Position numbers and translations under genes: made by a program. A DNA stretch of 7,154 nt from positions 1 to 7,154 of the forward strand of contig SCPW01000088.1 of assembly GCA_004298605.1 (NCBI GenBank), read 5' to 3'. Each line of letters opens with the position of its first letter. Position 1 is the first letter of the stretch. Source of the DNA: Gallionella sp. (GTDB lineage: Bacteria > Pseudomonadota > Gammaproteobacteria > Burkholderiales > Gallionellaceae). The notes under the pieces are model-generated. The model made no database searches and was not told the origin of the DNA. It was given only the letters and a program-made list of their open reading frames with translations. Positions 1-6,990 of this stretch are shown one piece after another.

Positions 1-9
1 CCACCCTAA

Positions 10-94
10 CCCTCCCCTTGAAGGGGAGGGAATAAAACTGGAGCGACCGTATCACACGGTCGAACCTTACTTAGTCCCCCGGCATAGCCGGGGG
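10..94 (+). repeat. Composite three-hairpin intergenic repeat, copy 1
   Basis: Three inverted repeats follow one another. The first has perfect 10-bp arms CCCTCCCCTT (10-19) and AAGGGGAGGG (21-30) around one base. The second has 7-bp arms CGACCGT (44-50) and ACGGTCG (56-62) with a 5-base loop. The third has 8-bp arms CCCCCGGC (76-83) and GCCGGGGG (87-94) around ATA. The spacer after the first hairpin reads AATAAAACTGG. The same order of hairpins, with similar spacers, occurs on the opposite strand at 6991-7093, so this is a repeated element and not a chance hairpin. No long U-run follows any stem, so none is a standard intrinsic terminator. The rest of 95-182 shows no gene. Confidence 0.7.
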
Positions 95-182
95 TTTACC
101 TCACTGAATTAAATTACCCCTTCCCACCTTCGACAGGCTCCCTTCCCATGCAGGAATCAGCGATTGCTCTTCTTGTTTGCTT

Positions 183-204
183 CCTCTCCCGCAAGCGGGA
201 GAGG
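183..204. repeat. Perfect 10-bp hairpin downstream of alr
   Basis: Arms CCTCTCCCGC (183-192) and GCGGGAGAGG (195-204) enclose only two bases (AA). The hairpin lies 46 bp past the alr stop codon, in the direction of alr transcription. It may protect or end the alr transcript, but there is no T-run after the stem on the minus strand, so a classical intrinsic terminator is not supported. Short palindromes of this CTCTCCCGC type are familiar as dispersed intergenic repeats in proteobacteria. Assigning this one to such a family is from memory and not tested. Confidence 0.55.
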
Positions 205-250
205 GTTGAGGAAAGGGCGTTCCCGGGGGAAGGGGGGATGCCCCACCGAA

Positions 251-1375
251 TCATTTTGAACTGGTCGGAACCCGCGCCGCCAGCGCGCACATCAATTCAT
301 AGCTGATGGTTCCCGCCGCGCGCGCGACCTCTTCAACCGGTAAACCCTCGCCCCACAGCGTGACGGCGCTCCCGGAACCGGCTTGCGGAAGCTCGCTCAA
401 ATCCACGAACAGCATATCCATCGAGACACGCCCCAAAGTTTGCGTGCGCTGCCCGTCCACCAATATCGGCGTGCCGCCCGGCGCGCACCCGCCGGGGGCA
501 GGCCGGTGTGCGCCCGGAGCCTCCGGCTCCACCCTTCCGCTCTGGCGCGGGTAGCCGTCGGCATAGCCGCAGGCGACGATGCCGATGCGCATCGTATGGT
601 CGGCGCGAAACAGCGCGCCGTAGCCGATTTCGTCGCCAGCGCGCAATTCCTGCGTGGCGATGATTCGGCTGCTCAAGGTCATCGCCGGTTTCAGCCCGAG
701 TTGCTGTGCGCTGACTTCGGCGAACGGCGACGCGCCATACAGCATGATGCCGGGGCGCACCCAGTCGCCGTGCGTTTCCGGATAGCGCAACAGCGCGGCG
801 GAATTCGCCAGGCTGCGCGCCGCGCGGCAGGGCGCGGCAAGATCGTTGAACAGGGCGAGCGGTTCGGCCACACCGCGCGCCTCGTCGGCATTGGCGAAAT
901 GTGTCATCAGGGTAATGTCGCGCACCGCGCGGTGGCGGCGCAGTTGTTCCATCGCCCGCGCCACGTTCTGCGGCGCAAACCCCAGGCGGTTCATGCCGCT
1001 ATTGACCTTGAGCCAGACATCCAGTTTTTCGCGTCCCGGATAAGCGTCCAGCAAAGCGATCTGCCACGCGCTGTGGATGACGCAGGCCAGATCGTATCCG
1101 GCGATAGCGGCCAAATCTTCCGCTCCGAAAAATCCTTCCAGCAGCAGGATAGGCTGGCGGAAACCCGCCTCGCGCAACTGCGCCGCATCCCGGATATCCA
1201 GCAGCGCGAAACCATCTGCGGCAGACAGCGCGCCGGCCACCCGCAGCAAACCATGGCCATAGCCGTCCGCCTTGATGACCGCCATGACGCGGGCGGACGG
1301 CGCGGCGCGGCGCGCCACCCGGAGATTATTCTCCAGCGCGCCCAAGTCTATGCTGGCTTGTATGGGGCGAGGCAT
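251..1375 (-). CDS. alr: Alanine racemase (PLP-dependent, fold type III)
   Basis: This enzyme interconverts L- and D-alanine in the cytoplasm and supplies D-alanine for peptidoglycan. The 374-residue protein has an N-terminal TIM-barrel with the PLP lysine K35 in AVIKADGYGHG, GMNRLGF (127-133, R130 corresponding to the conserved barrel arginine), THFANAD (158-164) and VRPGIMLYG (206-214). The C-terminal beta domain carries the second catalytic residue Y271 in GYADGYPR, and GRVSMDM (315-321). All key residues are present, so activity is expected. Relative to E. coli Alr, about 20 extra Ala/Pro/Gly-rich residues lie between GYPR and GTPILVDG (roughly 278-300); see the separate entry. The ATG at 1375 begins directly before the first barrel strand (PIQASIDLGAL), so no earlier start is needed, although the Shine-Dalgarno sequence is weak. 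It is divergent from lplT with 96 bp between starts. Alr and DadX cannot be separated from sequence alone; the lack of a dadA neighbour favours alr. Confidence 0.96.
   Translation of the reverse strand: MPRPIQASIDLGALENNLRVARRAAPSARVMAVIKADGYGHGLLRVAGALSAADGFALLDIRDAAQLREAGFRQPILLLEGFFGAEDLAAIAGYDLACVIHSAWQIALLDAYPGREKLDVWLKVNSGMNRLGFAPQNVARAMEQLRRHRAVRDITLMTHFANADEARGVAEPLALFNDLAAPCRAARSLANSAALLRYPETHGDWVRPGIMLYGASPFAEVSAQQLGLKPAMTLSSRIIATQELRAGDEIGYGALFRADHTMRIGIVACGYADGYPRQSGRVEPEAPGAHRPAPGGCAPGGTPILVDGQRTQTLGRVSMDMLFVDLSELPQAGSGSAVTLWGEGLPVEEVARAAGTISYELMCALAARVPTSSK
476..544 (-). other. In-frame hairpin-rich insertion within alr
   Basis: This stretch encodes alr residues about 278-300, where other alanine racemases go almost directly from GYPR to GTP. 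The DNA holds two adjacent inverted repeats. GGCGCGCACC (480-489) pairs with GGTGTGCGCC (505-514) with one wobble position. GGAGCC (516-521) pairs with GGCTCC (525-530) around three bases. The encoded peptide is low-complexity, with PAPGGCAPGG at its end. It keeps the reading frame and sits in a loop between the catalytic Y271 strand and the next strand, so it is probably tolerated. It could be a small palindromic element that entered the gene, or slippage-driven expansion of a loop. Confidence 0.55.
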
Positions 1376-1471
1376 GAAAATTACTTATCGCAAGGATTTA
1401 ATAGGCGCGAATAATAGCAGGGGCACCCCTTTCATGATATAAAACGCCCTCACAAAAATAATCCCCGCCGA
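1376..1471. promoter_or_regulatory. Divergent alr/lplT promoter region with 12-bp palindrome
   Basis: These 96 bp must hold the start signals for both divergent genes. A perfect inverted repeat, AGGGG (1419-1423) and CCCCT (1426-1430) around CA, sits in the middle and could be an operator. A possible -10 box for lplT is TATAAA at 1438-1443; no convincing -35 box lies at the right distance. For alr, an AT-rich stretch around 1398-1416 could hold a -10 box. Neither gene has a strong Shine-Dalgarno sequence: CCCGCCGA precedes the lplT ATG and GTAATTTTC precedes the alr ATG. The promoter calls are tentative. Confidence 0.35.
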
Positions 1472-2698
1472 ATGAATTCCGGTTTCTACATCATCCTCGC
1501 GGCGCAATTTTTATCCGCGCTCGCCGACAACGCCCTGCTGTTTGCCGCGATTGCCCTGCTCAAGGATTTAAGCTCGCCGTCCTGGCATACGCCGGTATTG
1601 CAGCAGAGCTTCATCGTTTCGTACATCGTGCTGGCGCCTTTCGTCGGCGCATTTGCCGACTCGCTGCCCAAAGGGCGCGTGATGTTTATCAGCAACATCA
1701 TCAAGCTGGCCGGCTGCGTCGTCATGCTGGTCGGCGTCCACCCCCTGATCGCATACTGCCTGGTCGGCCTGGGGGCGGCGGCCTACTCGCCCGCCAAATA
1801 CGGCATCCTCACCGAATATCTCCCGCCCGACCAGTTGGTCGAGGCGAATAGCTGGATGGAGGGGCTGACAGTCGCCGCCATCGTGCTCGGCGCGGTGGTG
1901 GGCGGCGTGCTCATCAGCCCGAAAATTATCGCCCCCCTGCTGCAAACGCTGGATATTCCGCTGGTCGGCAGTATCGCGGAACTGGCCATCGCCGTCATCG
2001 TGGTCATTTACATCGCCGCCGCGATTTTCAACCTCTACATCCCGCATGTGGCCATCGACCACAAACCGCTCAGCCGCAGCCCCGCCTTCCTGGTCAAGGA
2101 TTTCTGGCACTGCTTCAAACTGCTGTGGAAAGACCCGCTCGGCCAAGTTTCGCTGGCGGTCACCACGCTGTTCTGGGGAGCGGGAGCCACGTTGCGCCTG
2201 CTGGTGCTGGCCTGGGCGGCCGTAGCCCTGCATTACGACATCGGCGCGGCCGCCAGGCTCACCGCCTGGGTGGCCATCGGCATCGCCATCGGCTCGGTGC
2301 TGGCGGCAAAATTCGTCAAGCTGGAGCACTCGGTGAAAGTGTTGCCGGTCGGCATTGCGATGGGCGTCGTCGTGCTGATGATGATCCCGGTGACCGACAG
2401 CGCGCTGGCGATTTTCCTGCTGATTGCGATCGGCGCGATGGGCGGCTATTTCGTGGTGCCGATGAACGCGCTGCTGCAACACCGCGGCCACCTGCTGATG
2501 GGCGCGGGGCGATCCATCGCGGTGCAGAACTTCAACGAAAATCTGAGCATTTTCGCGATGCTGGGGCTGTACGCCATGATGCAGAAACTGGATTTCAGCA
2601 TCTACTTCATCATCCTGGTATTCGGCCTGCTGCTGTCCGGCATCATGGCCGCGCTGTACCGGCGCCACGGGCACGACCAGGACAGGGGGCAAAGATAA
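1472..2698 (+). CDS. lplT: Lysophospholipid transporter LplT (MFS superfamily)
   Basis: LplT flips lysophospholipids, chiefly lysophosphatidylethanolamine, across the inner membrane so that they can be reacylated inside the cell. The 408-residue protein is hydrophobic throughout, consistent with about 12 membrane helices. It carries strings I recognise from E. coli LplT: AQFLSALADNALLFA (11-25), LAPFVGAFADSLPKGRVM (54-71, including the MFS motif A pattern G-x3-D-x3-KGR), GAAAYSPAKYGIL (101-113), LFWGAGATLR (233-242), GGYFVVPMNALLQHRG (324-339) and VQNFNEN (351-357). Length is close to the E. coli protein (about 397). The ATG at 1472 has no good Shine-Dalgarno sequence, but no other start codon lies in frame just upstream and the first helix begins at residue 4. 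In E. coli the partner acyltransferase gene aas is adjacent; here it is absent and the neighbours are alr (divergent) and a c-di-GMP gene (convergent, 6 bp between stops). Confidence 0.93.
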   Translation: MNSGFYIILAAQFLSALADNALLFAAIALLKDLSSPSWHTPVLQQSFIVSYIVLAPFVGAFADSLPKGRVMFISNIIKLAGCVVMLVGVHPLIAYCLVGLGAAAYSPAKYGILTEYLPPDQLVEANSWMEGLTVAAIVLGAVVGGVLISPKIIAPLLQTLDIPLVGSIAELAIAVIVVIYIAAAIFNLYIPHVAIDHKPLSRSPAFLVKDFWHCFKLLWKDPLGQVSLAVTTLFWGAGATLRLLVLAWAAVALHYDIGAAARLTAWVAIGIAIGSVLAAKFVKLEHSVKVLPVGIAMGVVVLMMIPVTDSALAIFLLIAIGAMGGYFVVPMNALLQHRGHLLMGAGRSIAVQNFNENLSIFAMLGLYAMMQKLDFSIYFIILVFGLLLSGIMAALYRRHGHDQDRGQR

Positions 2699-2704
2699 AA
2701 CGGG

Positions 2705-5686
2705 CTATCGGTTGCCCCGCAATTTTCCGAGCAACGCTTCAAACTCCCCAATCGGCATCGGCTTGCCGAACAGGAAACCCTGGTAGACCATGCAGCCATT
2801 TTCTTTGAGCAAAGCCAGTTGCACCTCAGTTTCTACACCTTCGGCAATCACGTTCAGGCGGAAATTCTGTGCCATGCCGATGATGGTTCGCACCATGACC
2901 GCATCGTTCGGGCCGGTCGCGATATCGCGCACGAAGCTCCGGTCGATCTTGATCTGGTCGAGCGGCAGTTGCTTCAAATAAGAAAGCGATGAATAACCTG
3001 TTCCAAAATCGTCCAGCGACAATTTGACGCCGAGCGCTTTTAGCGCGCGCATCTTGGGCGCTACGTCGGCGACATCGTTCAACATCACACTCTCGGTCAA
3101 TTCCAGCTTCAAACGCGCCGGGTTAACCCGATGGGCGCGAACCGCTGCGGCAACAGTCTCCGCAAAGTCGCGCCTCCTGAATTGCTGCGCGCTGACGTTG
3201 ACCGCAAGCTCCAGGCCACGTGTCCGTTCATTTTTATCCCATGCCGCAAGCTGCTGGCAGGCGGTGTCGAGCACCCAATTGCCTATATCCAGGATCAGCG
3301 AGCTTTCCTCGGCGACAGGAATGAGTTGCGCGGGTAAAACCATGCCGCGCTTCGGGTGTATCCAGCGCACCAGTGCTTCTGCGCCCAGCGGGCGATGTTC
3401 GCTGTCCAGTTGAAGCTGGTAATACAAACGCAATTGATGGCCGGGGACGGCATGGCGTAAATCCATATCCAGCGTGGCGTGGGCTTCCACCGCTCGCTGC
3501 ATGGCGGGGTCGAAGAACCGCACCGCGTTCCGCCCGGTGTCTTTTACCCGGTACATGGCCATGTCGGCGTGCTTGAGCAAAGTATCCGCCGATTCTTCAT
3601 TGCCGCGATACAGGCACACCCCGATACTCGGCGAACTGTGGCACTCATACTCGTTGAGCCGGTAGGGGGCAGCCAGTGATGCGCGTATCTTTTCGGCAAC
3701 CAGCGCGATTTTTTGCGAAGCCTCTCCCGCGGCCGCATCGGCTTCTTCGATCAGCACCACGAACTCATCGCCGCCAAACCGCGCCACGGTATCCATCTCG
3801 CGCACGCAGGACTGGATGCGCCTCGCCACCTCGATCAACAACAGATCGCCGTAATCGTGCCCCAGCGTATCGTTGAGCGTTTTGAACTTGTCCATGTCGA
3901 GGAACAGCACCGCGCCATAATGATGGCCGCGCGCCGATGCCGACAGCGCCAAACGAAAACGGTCCAGCAGCAAACGCCGGTTGGGCAACCCGGTCAATGC
4001 GTCATAGAACGCCAGATTACTGACTTCCTCCTCGGCCCGTTTGCGCGCGGTGATGTCGGTAATCGTGCCCACGTAGCCGGATATGTTTCCGCCATCGTCA
4101 CGCACAGCAGTAGATTGGCCATAGACCCAAATAAAGCTGCCATCCGGATGCCGGAACCGGTATTCGAGGCTGAATGGGCGTTGTTCTACTAAGGAGGATG
4201 CCCATTCCGCATGGACTTTTTCGCGGTCATCCCCATAAATCGCGCCGGACCAGCCATCGCCCATGGCATCTTCTTGTTTGATTCCGGCAATATCGCACCA
4301 GCGCTGGTTGACGAACTCGTAATTTCCCGAGGCATCCGCCCGGAAAATGCCCACCGGATTGACGGCGGAAAGCGTCCGGAAAAAATCCTGGCTTTTCCGC
4401 AGCGCCTTTTCTATATGCTCGCGCCCGATAATTTCTTTATGCAACTGCTCATTGGCCACATTCAACTCGCGGGTGCGTTCCATGACACGGTCTTCCAGCG
4501 TGCGATACAACGATTGCAGGCTTGCTGTCATGTGGTTAAAGGAATGTGCCAGCGCGCCGATTTCATCCCTGCCGGATTCATCCGCACGTTTGCTCAAATC
4601 GCCCCGGGCGACCTCATCGGCATTCCGCGCAAAATCCTTGAGCCGCGCGACCATCTGCCGCCCGAAATAGAACGCGACAAATCCGCCCAGCCCGGCCAAT
4701 GCCAGCAAGGCTGCCAGAAGATTTTTCCGTTGACGGTAAATGGGTGCGAACGCCTCGCCGGCATCCATCTTGACCACCACTCCCCAGCGCAATTCGGGCA
4801 GGTAGCGCCACGCGGCGACAACCTGCCTGCCGCTATAGTCGGTTTCTATTCCCTCGCCGCGCTCGCCCGCCAGGGCATGGCGCATCGGAATAGCCGTTGT
4901 TTTCATTTCGATTATGCGCTGCATGGCGGCCTGCGGGTCATGCCTGAGCGGCGCGACAAACAATGCATCGCCGGTGCTCATCAATTTGGCGAGCAAGGTT
5001 TCCCCGGTCACCCCCAGCCCGGTGCTCTCCAACGCCATCCGATAGACATGCTGCGTATCCAGTTGAAAGGCGACGCCCCCCAGCAACACACCCTCGCGGA
5101 TGATCGGCGCGCTGATAAATGCGGCGGGCGCATCGGAAGGCGCGTAGTGCTCGAAGTCTGAAATGTTGCTTTCCAGCGTCATGCGCGATTCGCGAAATGC
5201 CTGTGCCAACTGCGAATCGCGATAGGGGCCGTCGATCAGATTGGTCGCAAAATCCGGCTCACGTTTGTATGTATAAACGATTTCGCCCTGTGGCGTAATC
5301 AGCAACACGTCGTAAAACAGCGTATCTCTGCCAATATAAGCGCTAAAGTCTTTATCGGGTCCTTTTGCCGCTTTGCGGTATTCCGCCGAACTGGGGAGAT
5401 AGCGCGTGTAAGCGCGCGACAAATCCCGCATGGCCAACTCTGCCAGATCGCTGCGCGCCAGCAGCTCCGCATCCTGGACCCGTTCGGACAGATAGGTTTT
5501 AATTTGCAGCGTTTTCTTATCCGCCAGGCGCGACATCCGGCCCAATGTTTCAGCGCGCAATTCGGCTTCGTGTTGCCGCAAGCTCAGATAACCAAACAGA
5601 GCCAACGGTAGCAGCGCAACAACGATATACCAGATCAAAAAGCGATAGGAGAGCGGGATGCCTTTCACCCCGAAACCATGGTTCAT
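2705..5686 (-). CDS. Membrane c-di-GMP enzyme, dCache-HAMP-PAS-GGDEF-EAL
   Basis: This 993-residue inner-membrane sensor is predicted to make and/or degrade cyclic di-GMP. Domains in order: membrane helix (about 14-34); large periplasmic double-Cache-like sensor (about 36-315, with FYDVLLITPQGEIVYTY at 124-140 and NLIDGPY at 149-155); second helix (about 322-341); HAMP (343-395); coiled-coil linker; PAS with its C-terminal segment ending ITDITARKRAEEE (about 432-554); GGDEF (556-725); EAL (735-990). The cyclase signature GGDEF (638-642) is intact, with an RxxD inhibitory site (R629, D632) exactly five residues upstream. The EAL side keeps E770-A-L, N830, E862, D892-D893 in DDFGTGYSS, K913, E949 and Q969, so phosphodiesterase activity is also plausible. 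The start at 5686 is chosen because its ATG overlaps the upstream stop (ATGA), GGGAG lies just upstream, and a helix follows. A longer open frame to 5962 only shadows the upstream gene. The ligand and dominant activity are unknown. Confidence 0.95.
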   Translation of the reverse strand: MNHGFGVKGIPLSYRFLIWYIVVALLPLALFGYLSLRQHEAELRAETLGRMSRLADKKTLQIKTYLSERVQDAELLARSDLAELAMRDLSRAYTRYLPSSAEYRKAAKGPDKDFSAYIGRDTLFYDVLLITPQGEIVYTYKREPDFATNLIDGPYRDSQLAQAFRESRMTLESNISDFEHYAPSDAPAAFISAPIIREGVLLGGVAFQLDTQHVYRMALESTGLGVTGETLLAKLMSTGDALFVAPLRHDPQAAMQRIIEMKTTAIPMRHALAGERGEGIETDYSGRQVVAAWRYLPELRWGVVVKMDAGEAFAPIYRQRKNLLAALLALAGLGGFVAFYFGRQMVARLKDFARNADEVARGDLSKRADESGRDEIGALAHSFNHMTASLQSLYRTLEDRVMERTRELNVANEQLHKEIIGREHIEKALRKSQDFFRTLSAVNPVGIFRADASGNYEFVNQRWCDIAGIKQEDAMGDGWSGAIYGDDREKVHAEWASSLVEQRPFSLEYRFRHPDGSFIWVYGQSTAVRDDGGNISGYVGTITDITARKRAEEEVSNLAFYDALTGLPNRRLLLDRFRLALSASARGHHYGAVLFLDMDKFKTLNDTLGHDYGDLLLIEVARRIQSCVREMDTVARFGGDEFVVLIEEADAAAGEASQKIALVAEKIRASLAAPYRLNEYECHSSPSIGVCLYRGNEESADTLLKHADMAMYRVKDTGRNAVRFFDPAMQRAVEAHATLDMDLRHAVPGHQLRLYYQLQLDSEHRPLGAEALVRWIHPKRGMVLPAQLIPVAEESSLILDIGNWVLDTACQQLAAWDKNERTRGLELAVNVSAQQFRRRDFAETVAAAVRAHRVNPARLKLELTESVMLNDVADVAPKMRALKALGVKLSLDDFGTGYSSLSYLKQLPLDQIKIDRSFVRDIATGPNDAVMVRTIIGMAQNFRLNVIAEGVETEVQLALLKENGCMVYQGFLFGKPMPIGEFEALLGKLRGNR

Positions 5687-6930
5687 GGCTTCGCTCCCGG
5701 CAACAACTGCTGCGCGGCAAGCCACTCCGCACGGTTGCGAAAGGATGGAAAAGGCGCGGGGTGAACCGGGTTGGCGGATTGCCAGACAATCTCGAATTGC
5801 CCATCGGCGCGTGCCTCGCCGATATATGCCTTTTTCCACAGATGCCTGTTGTCGAAATCGACTGCCACGATTCCCTGCGGCGCAACGAGAGTTTGATGCG
5901 CCAGCGTGGTTTTTATCAGCGCCAGGTCGGTCGCACCCTGGCTGCGGACAGCTTCCACCCACAGTTTCACGCCGATATAGGAAGCTTCCATCGGATCGTC
6001 CAGCACGCGCGCTCTGCCAAAGCGCTGCTTGAAACGTTCGACAAAGGCTTTGTTCCCGGCATTATCCAAACTTTGAAAATAATTCCAGGCGGCGTAATGC
6101 CCCGCCATCAAACCCGCTCCCATTGCCGCCAGTTCCACTTCGGCAACACCGGTGGAAAACACCGGCAGTTTTGCTGCGCTGATGCCCGCTTCATGCAGCG
6201 CGCGAAAGAAATGCAGATTGCTATCGCCATTCAGCGTATTCAGGACAAAATCGGGCCGCCGCGCGACAATCTCCTCCACCGCCGCCACCATATCTCCCGC
6301 CCCCGGCGGCACATACCGCTCGCCGAGCAACTGCCCGCCCCGGGCAAACAGCACGTCCTTGACCATGAGGTTCGCGGTGCGAGGGAAAATACAATCCTGG
6401 CCGATCAGGTAAAAGCGTTTGCCCTTATTCTGCAACGCCCATAACGCCATCGGAATGACGTGCTGATTGGGTGCCGCGCCGGTGTAAACGATGTCGGGCG
6501 ATTGCTCCAGGCCTTCATATTGCAGCGGGTAGAACAGCAGATGATGGTGTTTCTCGACGACGGTTTTTACCGCCTTGCGGCAGGCCGATGTCCAGCAGCC
6601 GAACAGCGCCCGAACACCATCCCGCGCGATGAGCTTCTCGGCCTGCTGCGCGCAATACGCGGCATCCGAACGGCAGTCCGCAACGACCATCTCGATCTGC
6701 GCGCCATTCACCCCGCCGGACTGATTGGCCTCTTCCACCGCCAGCCGCACCGCATCCACCAGCGGGGTTTCACTGACCGCCATCGCGCCGGTCAACGAAT
6801 GCAGTACACCGATTTTTATGACCGGCTTTGCTTGCCCATACCGGCCATACAACAGTGCGGCGAACAACGCGGCCACCGTCACCGCGATGGCAACAAACAG
6901 ACCGATTTTGCCGCGAGGCAGGTTCTCCAT
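5683..6930 (-). CDS. UrtA/amide-type periplasmic binding protein, membrane-anchored
   Basis: This is a type I periplasmic binding protein of the Leu/Ile/Val-amide-urea family, most like urea-binding UrtA. Conserved strings: IGVLHSLTGAMAVSET (40-55), FGCWTSACRK (110-119), FYPLQYEG (133-140), YTGAAPNQH (149-157), NTLNGDSN (231-238) and GHYAAWNYFQS (277-287). An N-terminal helix (about 9-28) follows a basic start. No lipobox and no strong cleavage site is seen, so it may stay anchored with its domain in the periplasm. Five cysteines (C86, C93, C112, C117, C180) could form disulfides. The start at 6930 is preferred because AGGA lies 5 bases upstream; an ATG at 6951, giving 422 instead of 415 residues, is possible. 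Its stop overlaps the GGDEF-EAL start by 4 bp, so the two are almost surely translationally coupled. No ABC permease or ATPase gene is near, which favours a sensing role. The ligand (urea, short amide or branched amino acid) cannot be named from sequence. Confidence 0.9.
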   Translation of the reverse strand: MENLPRGKIGLFVAIAVTVAALFAALLYGRYGQAKPVIKIGVLHSLTGAMAVSETPLVDAVRLAVEEANQSGGVNGAQIEMVVADCRSDAAYCAQQAEKLIARDGVRALFGCWTSACRKAVKTVVEKHHHLLFYPLQYEGLEQSPDIVYTGAAPNQHVIPMALWALQNKGKRFYLIGQDCIFPRTANLMVKDVLFARGGQLLGERYVPPGAGDMVAAVEEIVARRPDFVLNTLNGDSNLHFFRALHEAGISAAKLPVFSTGVAEVELAAMGAGLMAGHYAAWNYFQSLDNAGNKAFVERFKQRFGRARVLDDPMEASYIGVKLWVEAVRSQGATDLALIKTTLAHQTLVAPQGIVAVDFDNRHLWKKAYIGEARADGQFEIVWQSANPVHPAPFPSFRNRAEWLAAQQLLPGAKP

Positions 6931-6940
6931 AATTTTCCTG
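6931..6940 (-). promoter_or_regulatory. Ribosome binding site deciding the binding-protein start
   Basis: On the minus strand CAGGAAAATT directly precedes the ATG at 6930, placing AGGA 5 bases from the start codon. The alternative ATG pair at 6951 and 6948 has only AGAGG at 6968-6964, about 12 bases away from the first of them, which is a poorer spacing. This favours the shorter 415-residue product. Confidence 0.5.
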
Positions 6941-6990
6941 ATGCGCATCATAAAGAGATGGAACCTCTTGAAATACCATTAGTTAAATTA

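Noticed and set aside
183..204. Intrinsic terminator for alr
   Set aside because: The hairpin is strong and suitably placed, but no U-run follows it on the minus strand, so I list it as a repeat only.
1..250. CRISPR or tandem repeat array
   Set aside because: The hairpins differ in sequence from one another and there is no regular repeat-spacer periodicity.
383..1414. Long plus-strand open frame (343 codons) opposite alr
   Set aside because: It runs antisense to the well-supported alr, has Arg/Ala/Gln-rich low-information content and no recognisable motif; typical of high-GC shadow frames.
1568..2692. Minus-strand open frame (374 codons) opposite lplT
   Set aside because: It is His/Gln/Asp-rich and is the mirror of hydrophobic lplT codons; no domain is recognisable and lplT is certain.
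4211..5161. Plus-strand open frame (316 codons) opposite the sensor region of the GGDEF-EAL gene
   Set aside because: Antisense to Cache, HAMP and PAS coding sequence with no family signature or plausible start signal.
5687..5962. 92-residue N-terminal extension of the GGDEF-EAL protein
   Set aside because: It overlaps the upstream binding-protein gene in another frame, lacks a membrane or domain signature, and the ATGA overlap at 5686 gives a much better start.
5545..6444. Plus-strand open frame (299 codons) opposite the binding protein
   Set aside because: Shadow of the binding-protein gene; Arg/His/Gln-rich with no motif.
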